NCBI GenBank assembly: GCA_035235625.1
Contig: CP141144.1
Coordinates: forward strand, 34,408,014 to 34,472,013
DNA from: Saururus chinensis
Lineage: Eukaryota; Streptophyta; Magnoliopsida; Piperales; Saururaceae
DNA length: 64,000 bases
Direction: 5' to 3'
Made by a program: the position numbers and the translations under genes. Below the pieces are notes generated by a model. That model made no database searches. It was given only the letters and a program-made list of their open reading frames with translations, and had not been told where the DNA came from. Of this stretch, positions 10,933 to 20,727 are shown one piece after another (the stretch's first letter is position 1; every line of letters begins with the position of its first letter).

Positions 10933-11306
10933 TGATGTGCCTTGTGAAGGCACAATCGGTACCTAGGAGGTCTACGAGGTGAAAGGGAAGGAAGAATGAA
11001 GAAAGGGGAGGAAATCTGAGTTCTTTAATTGCATAACCAGCAAAACAAGAGAGGGCGGCCCCATATAGGGGATGACCAGTCCCCTAGGGAGTCATGCCAA
11101 CCCCAACCAGGCCGGTCTGGTTCCCTAGGTAAACCCGCCAGTTAGTGGTTCGGATAGCCCGGGCCACTAACTGAACCAACATCGTTTTACATCAAACCAA
11201 ACCAAAGCAAAGCAAACTAAACTATTACAATAATAAATATTTTAAGGCAGCATAAATAAAAGAGATAAAATGGAATCGGATCATCGTGGGATCATCGTGC
11301 ACAACA
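10933..11306 (-). repeat. 3' LTR of R1
   Basis: 374 bp with TG..CA ends. It carries an 11-bp duplication near its end (GGATCATCGTG followed by GGATCATCGTG) that is absent from the partner at 15922-16284. On the coding strand it is preceded by a weak purine stretch, AGCGGAAGCGTGGTGGAG (11307-11324), which is the likely polypurine tract. Confidence 0.92.
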
Positions 11307-11329
11307 CTCCACCACGCTTCCGCTATTCG

Positions 11330-11415
11330 CCTTATCCTCGAGGCGACCAATCAGGGAAGCGCGTCAGGATGTCGTCCTCCAACATCCACGTCAGGTCCTC
11401 CAATGGCTGACCCTA
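11330..11415 (-). pseudogene. Chromodomain tail of R1 pol, after two stops
   Basis: Directly after the integrase frame (ending IEVLIS) come two TAG codons. The same frame then continues GQPLEDLTWMLEDDILTRFP. The pattern W-x-G-x-P-x-E-D-x-T-W...FP is known from the chromodomain at the C-terminus of chromovirus integrases, where it guides integration to chromatin marks. The first stop falls where a tryptophan is usual. Copy R2 has a stop at the same codon. Confidence 0.75.
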
Positions 11416-12885
11416 CTAGGAAATTAAGACCTCTATAACAATGCGACCAGATTGTTGGACACGGCGCTTCTCAATCACCAACGCAGGGACAGGGTCGGAT
11501 GGAGGAATCGGGCCCAAGAAAGGAGGAGGAGGAGCACCAATAACCAATGAAACGTCACCCACAAACCATTGTAAACGGGATACATGAAAGACAGGATGAA
11601 CCAAAGAGGCAGGCAGCAAAGTAAGGCGGTAAGCAACCAGACCAATACGCTCCTCGATAGCATAAGGACCATGGAAACGGGGGGCGAGCTTAGAGTGTGC
11701 AAGCTGAGACAAAGAAGACTGTTGCTGTGGCAAAACAAAGACATAAACAAAATCACCCACGGCGAACTCCCAATCAGTATGGCGGCGATCATAAACCTGC
11801 TTCATCCTATTTTGGGCAAACGTTAAATTTCCCTTGAGTTGGCGTAAGACCTCATCACGTGTCTGCAATAGATAATCCACCTCGGCTACCGATGAACGGT
11901 GTGGTACATAGGATAAGACGGTTGGCGGAGGCCGGCCATAAAGCACTTCAAATGGAGTGAACCTTGTGCGCGTATGGTAAGCCGTATTATAAGACCACTC
12001 AGCCCATGGAAGAAGCTGAAGCCACCGTCGGGGCTGCGTCATAGTAAAGCAGTACAAATACTGCTCCAAGCAACAGTTGACTACCTCTGTCTGCCCATCC
12101 GTCTGGGGGTGGTAAGCTGTGCTCATGTGGAGAGAGGTCCCTTGGAGAGTGAAAAACTCCTGCCAAAACTGCGAAAGGAAAATTCGATCACTGTCAGAAA
12201 CAATAGTGCGGGGCATACCATGAAGTCGGGCCACCTCGCGAACATATAACTCAGCCACAATCTTGGCGGTGAAGGGATGTCCCAGTGCACAGAAGTGAGC
12301 ATACTTGGACAGCCGGTCTACCACCGCCATAATGACAGACTTGCCCTGCACCACAGGAAGAGCCTCTACAAAGTCCATTGAAACAATTTCCCACACTTTA
12401 TTTGGAATTGGTAAGGGCTGCACCAAACCAGCAGGCAAGGTCGTGGTCGCTTTAGGCTGCTGACAAACATCACAAGCTGCCACGTAGTCTTGGACTGCCC
12501 GATGAATGCCATGCCACAGAAAGGTCTGGCTGACCCGTTTGTAGATGCAAAAGGTGCCCTCGTGACCAGCCATAGGAGAGTCATGAAAGTGTGACAGGAT
12601 GCGGTGGCGGAGATCGGCAACGTCAGGAACCCACAAGTGGTCCTTCCAGAAAAGGTCATCTTGCCATACAAAGAAAGGACGGCCAGCAGGGTTAGTTTGT
12701 AGGTCGGCAATTACATCATGTGCCCAAGAATCCTCACCATAGGCCTGCCGTAGCTCATCAATAAAGGGGCAAGAGACAGCAGAGAAAACCAAACTAGAGC
12801 CCTGCACCGGACTGCGAGACAGCGCGTCAGCCACGATGTTCTCGGACCCCTTCTTGTACACGACCTCATAGTCATAGCCCAGCAA
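11416..12885 (-). pseudogene. R1 integrase (end of RNase H to start of chromodomain)
   Basis: A 489-codon open stretch. Residues 1-30 end the RNase H domain (ADALSR). The zinc-binding region follows, with H residues in ILSHFHDSPMAGH and the CDVCQQ pair. The catalytic core shows the D,D,E residues in VSMDF, IVSDSD and QTEVVN. Next come a GPY/F-type region (RFHGPYAIEERIG), the motif HPVFHVSRL, and a proline-rich linker. The HHCC and D-D-E residues all appear to be present, so this is the best preserved domain of R1. It inserts the cDNA copy into chromosomes in active relatives. It has no start of its own, being one part of a polyprotein cut off by upstream stops. Confidence 0.9.
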
Positions 12886-12941
12886 CTTATTGACCTAGCG
12901 CTGCTGAGAGGTAGTTGACACTTGTTGTTCCAAGAAGTATT

Positions 12942-13271
12942 TCAATGCTGGTGATCAATACGAATCAGGAACCGGTGACGGAGTAAGTAAGGGCGCCACT
13001 TGTCAGCAGCGAGGACAATTGCCAACATCTCTTTCTCATACACTGACAGGGAGAGGGAGCGGCCAGCCAATGCCTTGCTGAAATAAGCTATGGGTCGCTC
13101 GTCCTGCAAAAGAACTGCCCCTAAGCCCGACTCTGATGCGTCGGTCTCCACCACAAATGGCCGGCTAAAGTCGGGTAATAGCAGAACCGGGGCGGAGGCC
13201 ATAGCATGCTTAAGACCCTCAAATGCCGCCTCAGCCTCCGGTGACCATGCAAAGGCCCCCTTCTTAAGCAA
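12942..13271 (-). pseudogene. R1 RNase H domain
   Basis: The translation contains FVVETDASESGLGAVLLQ (the TDAS catalytic aspartate block), IAYFSKAL, and YEKEMLAIVLAADKWRPYL. This is the usual order of the Ty3/gypsy RNase H that degrades the RNA strand during reverse transcription. The frame ends at IDHQH. The following block (LKYFLEQQ) is in a different frame and contains a TAG before the integrase frame begins at 12885. At least one frameshift and one stop therefore separate it from the integrase. Confidence 0.88.
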
Positions 13272-14502
13272 CTCTGTAAGGGGTCAAGCCAACTCGCCAT
13301 ACCGATTGATGAAACGCCGATAATAACCTATAAGGCCTAGAAATCCTCGGAGTGCCCAAACACATGTAGGTGGCGGCCACCTTAGTAGGGTTTGTAGCTA
13401 CACTGCTCTTCAAAATAATATGGCCCAAATAATCCACCTGTGGACTGCCAAAGGAACACTTCGAACGCTTCAAAAAGAGAGAGTTAGTGCGCAGTATAGA
13501 GAAGACCGACATGAGATGCGTCAAGTGATCCGACCACGAGCGGCTGTATACCAAGATATCATCAAAGAAGATCAGTATATAACGATGCAAGAACGGCCGA
13601 AAAAGATCATTCATTAAGCACTGAAAGGTGGATGGAGCGTTGGTCAGCCCAAAGGGCATCATGAGGAACTCGAAATGGCCGTCGTGTGTCCGGAATGCCG
13701 TTTTGTGCACATCCAATAGCTCCTCAATCACCAGTATAGGGTACTTGTCCTTGATGGTAATTGCGTTCAAGGCACGATAGTCAACATAGAACCGCCACGA
13801 CCCATCCTTCTTGCGGACCAGCAACACGGGAGATGAGTATGAACTCGTACTAGGACGGATGATGCCGGACTGGAGCATGTCCGCGACAAGCTTCTCGATC
13901 TCAGATTTCGGGATGTGGGGATAGCGGTATGGATGAGCATTTGCAGGGGCTGCGCCTGGAATAATAGGAATATGATGGTCATGAGGACAGACCGGAGGAA
14001 GACCCTGTGGTTCGTGGAAGAGGTCCTGGTAGGCAGTCAATAACTCCTGCGTATCAGAAGGCAAGTCATCCTGAGGTACGTCAAGAGTGGCTCGCTGCTG
14101 CAAGAGAAGGCCGTGGGGGGCAAACCGGAAGAAGGAGCTCACAGCCTGGGCGGATTGGAGAGAGCCTAGTCGCGAGCCTGCAATCCGAACTTGCTGCCCG
14201 TTCAGCTCGAAATCCATCACCATGTCCTGGAAATTCCAAACCACATCTCCCAACTCCTGCAGCCACTGTATGCCCAGCACCACATCTGCCCCCTTCGTGG
14301 GCAGCAAAAATAGATCGGTAACAAACGAATGGCCCTGGACAGAGAGTGTAACCTGAGCACACACCCCTGTGCTCCGAAGATGCTTACCGTCGCCAATCAG
14401 CACATCAAATGGCTTCGAGTCTGTGACGAAACAGCTCAGCCGATGGGCTACCTTATCGTTGATAAAATTATGAGTAGATCCGCTGTCAATCAAGATAGCC
14501 AC
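13264..14502 (-). pseudogene. R1 protease and reverse transcriptase, RT core deleted
   Basis: 412 open codons. The retropepsin is at residues 4-90, with active-site block ILIDSGSTHNFIND and the VVLGIQWL flap-side block. The RT starts around residue 200 (YRYPHIPKSEIEKLV, GIIRPSTSSYSSPVLLVRKKD, RALNAITIKDKYP). It continues with HKTAFRTHDGHFEFLMMPFG, LTNAPSTFQ and FFDDILVYS. Between EELLD and VHKTAF (around 13709-13716) some 30 residues usual in this family are missing in frame, including the motif-A block with the first catalytic aspartate. After the DYLGHI block the frame shifts into unrelated residues (about 13390). The protein could not polymerise DNA. Confidence 0.9.
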
Positions 14503-15893
14503 CTATTCCTGCTTAAGGAATCCCTGAACTCGCATCGTGTGCGGAGTGAATGCCCCCAAAAAAGCATTGACGGAAATTTCAGGCAGCACGTCCTCCGGGG
14601 AACAAGCATCAAATCCGGCCCCATCCTGGCTGTCCTCTTCGACCTCCTCCACGAGTAAGCTGACTTTAACTGAACAACGGTGCCCCAGAACGAATTTCTC
14701 ATCACAACGAAAGCAAAGCCCTTTTGCCCGTCACTCGTCCATCTGTGCTGGTGTGAGCCATTGAACAATTGGCCTTGGTGCGACCTGCTGGCCAGGATGA
14801 CCTGTTGCCGGGGTGATATTGGGCGCTGCCATTGGGTTGACGCTCCCCATAGGTCGGGACGGAGGCCCCAGACGCCTGCCTCTGCGCTGCCTTAGGAGCT
14901 TCTCTTCCTCGATGCGGGCATGATGCACAACGTCCCGCATACTGGTGCAAAGGAAGTGACACATCTCCTCTGAGATTTCTGACTTTAGTCCCCACTTGAA
15001 GGTGCCCACCAAGGCAGCCACCGGCCACTCTGGAAGTCGGTTAGATATCTTCATAAATTCGGTGTAATATGCACGGACAGTGGTAGTTTGTAATAGGGAG
15101 GAAAGCATTTCGTTGAAGTCCTGGAATTCATTCGGCCCAAACTGAATGCAAAGCTCGTCGGAGAAGGTGACCCATGTGGGGTAGCACACCTCCTTTTCGA
15201 AACTCTGGAACCAGACCGAAGCCTCCCCATCCAGATGGAAGGTGGCGATGCGTAGACGTTCAGCCTCAGAATGTGTCCCTTGGTAAGCGAAGAACTTCTC
15301 AGCCTTGTACAACCATTCGACCGGATCGTCATCGCCATTATAGTGGGGAAACTATAGGCAAGCCAAACGGGGCTCGCCTCCCCGGCGCAGCCCACCACGA
15401 TGCCCAGGATACTCGTCCCACTCCTCCGCTGTGTCTTGGAACTGATTTGGAGGGGGCGGCATCACAGGGGCATTTTCTCAAACACCCGGTATGCCTCGCA
15501 TGTCCCAGGCCTGGCGCCTTCCCCCAAGTGCTTGATTGCCAGCGCCAAAGCGCGCGGGGCCCGGAAATACCCTCCGTAGAGGCCGGCTGGGGCTGGGGGT
15601 TCGGGGAGGATTGGCTCGGAAGGCTGGGATGGCCTGCCTTTCTCTTGGGTAGCAATAGTGGGCGGCCCAGGCAGAATGGCAGCTACGCGCGCAGCCATGA
15701 ACTGTGCGTGCACCTTGTGCTTCGTCTCTATGCTTGTCATCCGTATGGTGAGGGTCTATAACACAGCCAAGATTTCTGACAGCTAAGTTTCATTGGCAGC
15801 CGGAATGGTCTTTGGACTATCTGTTGACGCTGAGGCGGGGGCCTCCTTCTTTGAAGGAACCTCAGAGATGGCAGCCTATTTTCCTTGAGCCAT
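14503..15893 (-). pseudogene. R1 gag (broken)
   Basis: It begins at ATG 15893 with MAQGK, followed at once by TAG; copies R2 and R3 read MARGKQ here. Further stops lie in the N-terminal region. Open stretch 15312-14731 holds the capsid-like part (HLDGEASVWFQSFEKEV, AYYTEFMKISNRLPEWPVAAL). After a TGA at about 14728 the zinc-knuckle-like CFRCDEKFVLGHRC and the linker GAFTPHTMRVQGFLK follow, then TAG just before the protease frame. Gag packages the RNA in active relatives. Several stops are CAG-to-TAG changes relative to R2 and R3. Confidence 0.85.
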
Positions 15894-15908
15894 GGCCGGG
15901 GATCGCAT

Positions 15909-15920
15909 GCTCCGATACCA
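15909..15920 (-). promoter_or_regulatory. Primer binding site of R1
   Basis: On the minus strand TGGTATCGGAGC lies one base after the 5' LTR. It is one mismatch from the common plant tRNA-iMet primer site. Confidence 0.85.
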
Positions 15921-15921
15921 A

Positions 15922-16284
15922 TGATGTGCCTTGTGAAGGCACACTCGGTACCTAGGAGGTCTACCAGGTGAAAGGGAAGGAAGAAGGAAGAAAGGGGAGG
16001 AAATCTGAGTTCTTTAATTGCATAACCAGCAAAACAAGAGAGGGCCGCCCCATATAGGGGATGACCAGTCCCCTAGGGAGTCGTGCCAACCCCAACCAGG
16101 CCGGTCCAATTCCCTAGGTAAACCCGCCAGTTAGTGGTTCGGCTAGCCCGGGCCACTAATTGAACCAACATCGTTTTACATCAAACCAAACCAAACCAAA
16201 GCAAACTAAACTATTACAATTATAAATAGTTTAAGGCAGCATAAATAAAAGAGATAAAATGGAATCGGATCATCATGCACAACA
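15922..16284 (-). repeat. 5' LTR of R1
   Basis: 363 bp with TG..CA ends. It differs from the 3' LTR by about 14 scattered substitutions and lacks the 11-bp duplication. Confidence 0.92.
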
Positions 16285-16839
16285 CTTACACTTACTCGTA
16301 CAACCTTACTCGTACAGTCTTACACTTACTCTTGAACTCATATTCAAACTCTTACAATTGTGCTCAAACTCACACTCTTATAGTCGTACTCATCCTCAAT
16401 CTTACAGTCGTGCACAGACTCATCATTAGACACTAACGCAGAAACACACATACTCATCATATAGTCATATACATACTATCGACCACTGAAGCTCATTACA
16501 GCTAATAAGCTCCAGCGTCGAAAAAGAAAAGAATGCCACTGGGGCATCACCTTAACCTCTGGGAGTGACTAGACACCATTGACTTTTCCGAAGGTAAGGC
16601 ACACCTATGCTCATGGGGCACAGGATCAAACAGGTAAGAGTAGATCCGTGATACTACTTACCTGAGCGCGCAACATACACCCACACAAGGGACCATACAA
16701 TTGCCCACACATAGGGGGTCTTATAGTGCCATATGATTGCCCACCATTATGGGTCTTATAGTGCCAGTGCCACTCTTGGGCAAAAATCATACCGTGCCTC
16801 TTAGGCGAAATCATACAATGCCACTCTTGGGCAGGAATC

Positions 16840-17040
16840 ATACAATGCTCTCAACAGAGCATCAAACGTCTAGGCTTAATACAGCACACATACCACATTG
16901 AAAACATACATTGCTCTCAACAGAGCATCAGACGTCTAGGCTTCATACAACTCACAAACCAAATCGGAAACATACATAGCCTCAACAAAGCCTCAGGTGT
17001 TCGGTGCTCTATACAGCACACAGACAACATCCCGCAGGAT
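16840..17040. repeat. Hairpin-bearing ~65-bp tandem repeat of LTR-A (A0)
   Basis: Three units each contain GCTCTCAACAGAGC or a decayed form (a perfect 5-bp stem with a 4-base loop), then GACGTCTAGGCTT and CAGCACACA. The same array, in the other orientation, is at about 48605-48760 (A1) and 53120-53230 (A2). Confidence 0.8.
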
Positions 17041-18099
17041 AATACCATGGCAACACACAAGAAGTGCTCAGCTGACTCATTATTGGCTAGCTCAAACATG
17101 GAACTTAATCCGTCGAATCCTCAGGTCTCAAACTCACAACGCTATTAATAGTTTCCTCATAATTCAAGTTTGAATTAAGTATATTATGCGGTACAATTAT
17201 GCCACACAAACTCAGTCCTCGACCGATCAAACTGAAGCTGAGCCTGATCCGAACCCTAGTTCGTTGGGGTAGCAGACTTCACTTACCCGTCAAAGTCACA
17301 CATAACTCACCATACACAAATACTTACATAATCATACAACCCCTGACATCCACCTTATGGTCAAAACATCTTACTTACATCGTCAAACTGAGCTCCTCAC
17401 AGCAGATCCCTGTTATCATCCTCTTACTTAATTCCTCACTTATTATACTTACTTTTCACTTCATAATTTGAACATTATGCGTGTACAATTATGCACGCTC
17501 ATACTGTCTAATAAACCCTCATAAGGCTCCAAGCCTAAGTCTTCTTACTTACCGAACCCTTGATGTACGCTCCAAACCGATCCGCTCCATTCCTTGCCTG
17601 TCACACTTATGTCCATCGTCTTTTGTCACATGCTTACACATCCACAACCACATCCAACTTCATACCAAACCCTTACCACTCTTACCGTCCATCGCCCATA
17701 CCTCTGTCCACACAGTCCACATACGTAACTTACTCACAATTTATAGTCGTCAGTAGCACGTACATCATACACATACGGAGCACATTAACGTATTCGCTAG
17801 CCAAGCACATACAAATTCTACATACATAAAACATGCTTACAACTCACATACATACATGCATGTATCTCAATGTGGCACAATTCACTATCTTACATCATGC
17901 ATACATGTCATGATTTAATATCCAAAACATGGAATCATACAAGCCTAGCATGCTGCTATTCATTCAAAGCATGCTGTCATGAAATTACGAGTTCAAAGCT
18001 CCCCTACCTCCTAATCATGACGTTTGATGGCGAGTACATGACAATGGCGGCATCGGTGGCGGAGTTGGCAGTCAAAACCACTTCCTAGCTGAGAGAGCT

Positions 18100-20000
18100 A
18101 TTGTCCCGAGGTTTTAGGAAGTGTCGGACTACTCACGGCCAAACAGGGGTGGCACAGATCAATGCGGAAAATCCACGATCCACGGTGGCACACTAGGGGC
18201 AGCCGGGAGAAAGATCGTGCCAACGAGTGGCAGGTGCTACCGGAAGGCAGGGTGTACTCACTAAAATTCAACCGGTGGTTGAACAGTACCCAACCGGTCA
18301 CAAGACGTCGAAATCAGCCGTGGACAGCACCCAACGGCGTCGATTTACATTTACAAGGGCCCACATATGGGCGGAGGGTGTGGGGCGACTCTTGAGGACA
18401 GAGGAGAGGTGGTGGACTCTCGTGGTCAAATCCAAATGATGGCGGAGCCATCCGATGGCTAGGCAGCGCCAAAGCGGCACCAAAACCTTAACCCGCATGA
18501 GCGGCTACTTGCACACGTGGCAAAAGGGGAGGGGAAGAGGCTAAACAAAGGCAGTATCATAAGGGTCTGACAAGGCTAAGGCCCTAGTGGTGACCAATCA
18601 AAATGGAGACATCGCCGATCACCACCCACAACTGAAAGAATAGATGCGGGTGGTTGTACATCTCGCACGGCAAAAGATGGGGGAAAGGTTCATGATCGAG
18701 CAAATGCCATGAGGCCGTCATTGGCCAAGGCCTATGTAGGTGAACTCGTCCACCTTCGGTCAAGATAGGCCATACAAATTCTTGCCAGAGGCCGTCCGGT
18801 ACCAACTGCATAAAATGGGTAAGAGGGGTCAACGGGCAGACATGCCGATGTGGCGGAACTAGTTTGGGGCTACGGGCCACAAGGAGGAGCAAGGGGGTTC
18901 TAGCGTCTCTACCCGGCTCCGTCATGACCCTAGCGGTCGGTCGAAGCTGGGTTCGATGGAAGACAAAGGCATACGACGGCAACGGCAACGGCAACCCATC
19001 GGTAGCCCAACACATAGAGGGCGAACCGATGGAAAAGAGCAGCCCTTTTTAGGGTGGAGGGGAAGCAAGTAGAGTGGGGTGGAGCCACTCTAGGTGGGAC
19101 CAGCCCTGCCTTTGCTAGGCCGGGGCGGAGGCCACTACAGCCATCTAGCCACTGCTGGTCACCACCAATGGCTGAAAATCAAAAACGCAGACAAAGAGGG
19201 GGGAAAAAAGGCTAATTGGTCAGAAGCTCATGGAGGGCGGCAGAGCTGGCCAGGGGCCAACCTTGTGGAGGCCGGGCGGAGCCCACAAGCCACCGCCGGT
19301 GCCGTCCAGTCACGAGGCAGAGGGACTGATTGGAATGAGAAGAAAATAGGGGAGAGACGGGGTGGAGGGCGGAGAGGCTGGGGAAAGGTCTAGGAGGTCG
19401 GGAGGGAAAGCCTCCCTTCGTCGCCGGACTAGGGCGGAGCCACAGCCGGCCGGCCGGCCCTTGGCGGCCCACGGCGGCGACTCAAACAACTCTAAACAGA
19501 GGGGTAGAAAATAGGGCGGAGCCAAAATTGGAAAGGGATGCCGGCGGGGGCTGGCCAGGGACGGCAGCCTTTCCGTCGCTGGCCCAAGGCCGGTCAAATG
19601 GAGGCTGGCCAGAGCCTATCGCCCACCGCCGGTGATGTTCCAGTCAGAAAATGGGAGAGATGGTGTAAGTGAGGGCAAACTAGGGAGGAGGCGGCGCAGC
19701 TGGGGCAATGGCCCCTTGGCGTCGCACCACCGGGCGGAACCGATGGTAGTGGCCCGGTGTCCCGCTGGCGGCCGCCGATCACCGGAGAGAAGACTGCAAA
19801 ATGGGGGGGGGGGGGTTGGCTCTCTGTTCCAGAAACATCTGGATCTGGCTCGGTTGAGCCCAAGCCCATTTCCTTTTTTTTCTTTTCTCTCCTTATCACT
19901 TTTGCTCTCTCAAAGTCTTTCAATTTTTCACGTCGTAAGCACGCGTCCAGGCCCGTGGCCTACGACGAACCCCACACCCGATTCTACGGCTATAACTACC
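18100..20000 (-). other. GC-rich, CpG-rich portion of LTR-A0
   Basis: This ~1.9-kb stretch is much richer in G+C and CpG than its surroundings (for example CGGCCGGCCGGCCC near 19445) and holds a 13-base G run near 19803. In the LTR map it lies at the 5' (U3/R) side. The equivalent regions of A1 (about 45900-47200) and A2 (50550-51900) show TG/CA where CpG would be expected. The many open frames on both strands here look like products of GC content, with no recognisable domain. Confidence 0.6.
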
Positions 20001-20092
20001 GATGCCAAATACGCCAAAGCATCACATTTTTCTCACCAAAAATGATCAAAAAAATTACAGAAAATCGTAATAAAAAAATACGGGTCATTACA

Positions 20093-20424
20093 AAATGACA
20101 TAGGCTTAATTTTATAGTTTTAAGCCATAACCGCCGACAACCTAAGGCATGAAGGACATATGTACTTATTGGGATTGTACAATACCCACTTAGGACATTG
20201 AGAAGTGCATCTACTAGTTGATTGTTTTCAGCCACGGTGATGGTAGGACATGTAGGTGAAGTAGTCGTAAAAGTGGAAGAAGTGGTATATGTGGTGGAAG
20301 AGTGGGTAGAGAGGAAGGTCAAGGTCAACTTAGCTCTCCTCAGCATTCGCTTGTGCTCATGCTCAAGTGGTGCTAATAGCGGGAGTAAGGAGTGACAACC
20401 ACGCATGCACCACAAGAATACCAC
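20093..20424 (-). pseudogene. Athila/Tat-like gag, N-terminal part
   Basis: The minus-strand frame reads EHEHKRMLRRAKLTLTF, then AENNQLVDALLNVLSG, and is cut at 20093 by the LTR-A0 insertion. Without the insertion the reading would run into the 10174-9608 gag block, whose conserved motifs support the family assignment. This N-terminal part alone is not diagnostic. It lies about 300-600 bases downstream of a tRNA-Asp-like primer site, the expected place for gag. Confidence 0.55.
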
Positions 20425-20703
20425 ACAATGTAAAGCGTAAAAGGGGAAAGAGTAAGCAAAAACTAAGGGGAAGAAAAATATAAAAACAAAGAGAGGAGAA
20501 GAGCTTGCAAACTGTAGAGAAGAACTATACTTGCCAGTGTCGCCTTGTGGCTACAAGAGTAGAGAACACGATCTTCAACTCAACCTACAAGATTACAGTA
20601 AAAAAAAATAAGTAATTAAGAATTAACCTAGAAAGTAAAGTAAGCTGAAACTAAAACTTTCTAGAACTATCATAACTACAAATTTAGTAACAATCCAACA
20701 TCA
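20425..20703 (-). other. Leader between primer site and gag of the LTR-B element
   Basis: AT/CT-rich sequence with a pyrimidine-rich minus-strand leader (around 20440-20510) and no conserved frame. Its position between primer site and gag suggests the 5' untranslated leader of the Athila-like element. Confidence 0.45.
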
Positions 20704-20721
20704 TCCCCACCAATGGCTCTA
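20704..20721 (-). promoter_or_regulatory. tRNA-Asp-like primer binding site of the LTR-B element
   Basis: On the minus strand TAGAGCCATTGGTGGGGA matches the plant tRNA-Asp primer site at about 13 of 18 positions, with the TTG and GGGGA cores kept. Asp-type primer sites are known from Athila/Tat elements, in agreement with the gag type next door. A 6-base spacer separates it from the LTR end at 20728. Confidence 0.55.
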
Positions 20722-20727
20722 AAAATT

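Larger units (their letters stand above)
10933..16284 (-). mobile_element. Reina-like chromovirus, copy R1 (5,352 bp, defective)
   Basis: LTRs at 10933-11306 and 15922-16284 begin TGATGTGCC (plus reading) and end ACAACA. They are flanked by the duplication CTTAC (10928-10932 and 16285-16289). A tRNA-iMet-type primer site follows the 5' LTR. The minus-strand order is gag, protease, reverse transcriptase, RNase H, integrase, chromodomain, as in Ty3/gypsy chromoviruses. The short LTRs and ~5-kb size fit the Reina clade (inference). The LTRs differ by roughly 14 substitutions by eye (about 4%) plus one 11-bp direct duplication in the 10933 copy. Stops, frameshifts and an RT deletion make it defective. 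Confidence 0.95.
10175..20092 (-). mobile_element. Solo LTR-A, copy A0, carrying a nested chromovirus
   Basis: The ends are TGTAACACC (plus reading) and CATTACA, flanked by the 5-bp duplication AAATG (10170-10174 and 20093-20097). Removing the nested element at 10933-16284 and one copy of its duplication leaves about 4.56 kb. That matches A1 (4,443 bp) and the LTR of A2 (4,132 bp). Duplications directly at both ends, with no primer site or internal domain, identify it as a solo LTR, the usual product of LTR-LTR recombination. It is inserted in an Athila-like gag. A2 in this window shows that the full element is a chromovirus. Confidence 0.93.

Noticed and set aside
11584..15761. Plus-strand frames across the R1 chromovirus (for example 11974-12249 and 15174-15761)
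   Set aside because: They are antisense shadows of gag-pol; their translations have no known domains.
18162..20098. Many overlapping frames in the GC-rich part of LTR-A0
   Set aside because: High GC lowers stop frequency on both strands; equivalent LTR copies do not conserve any of these frames.
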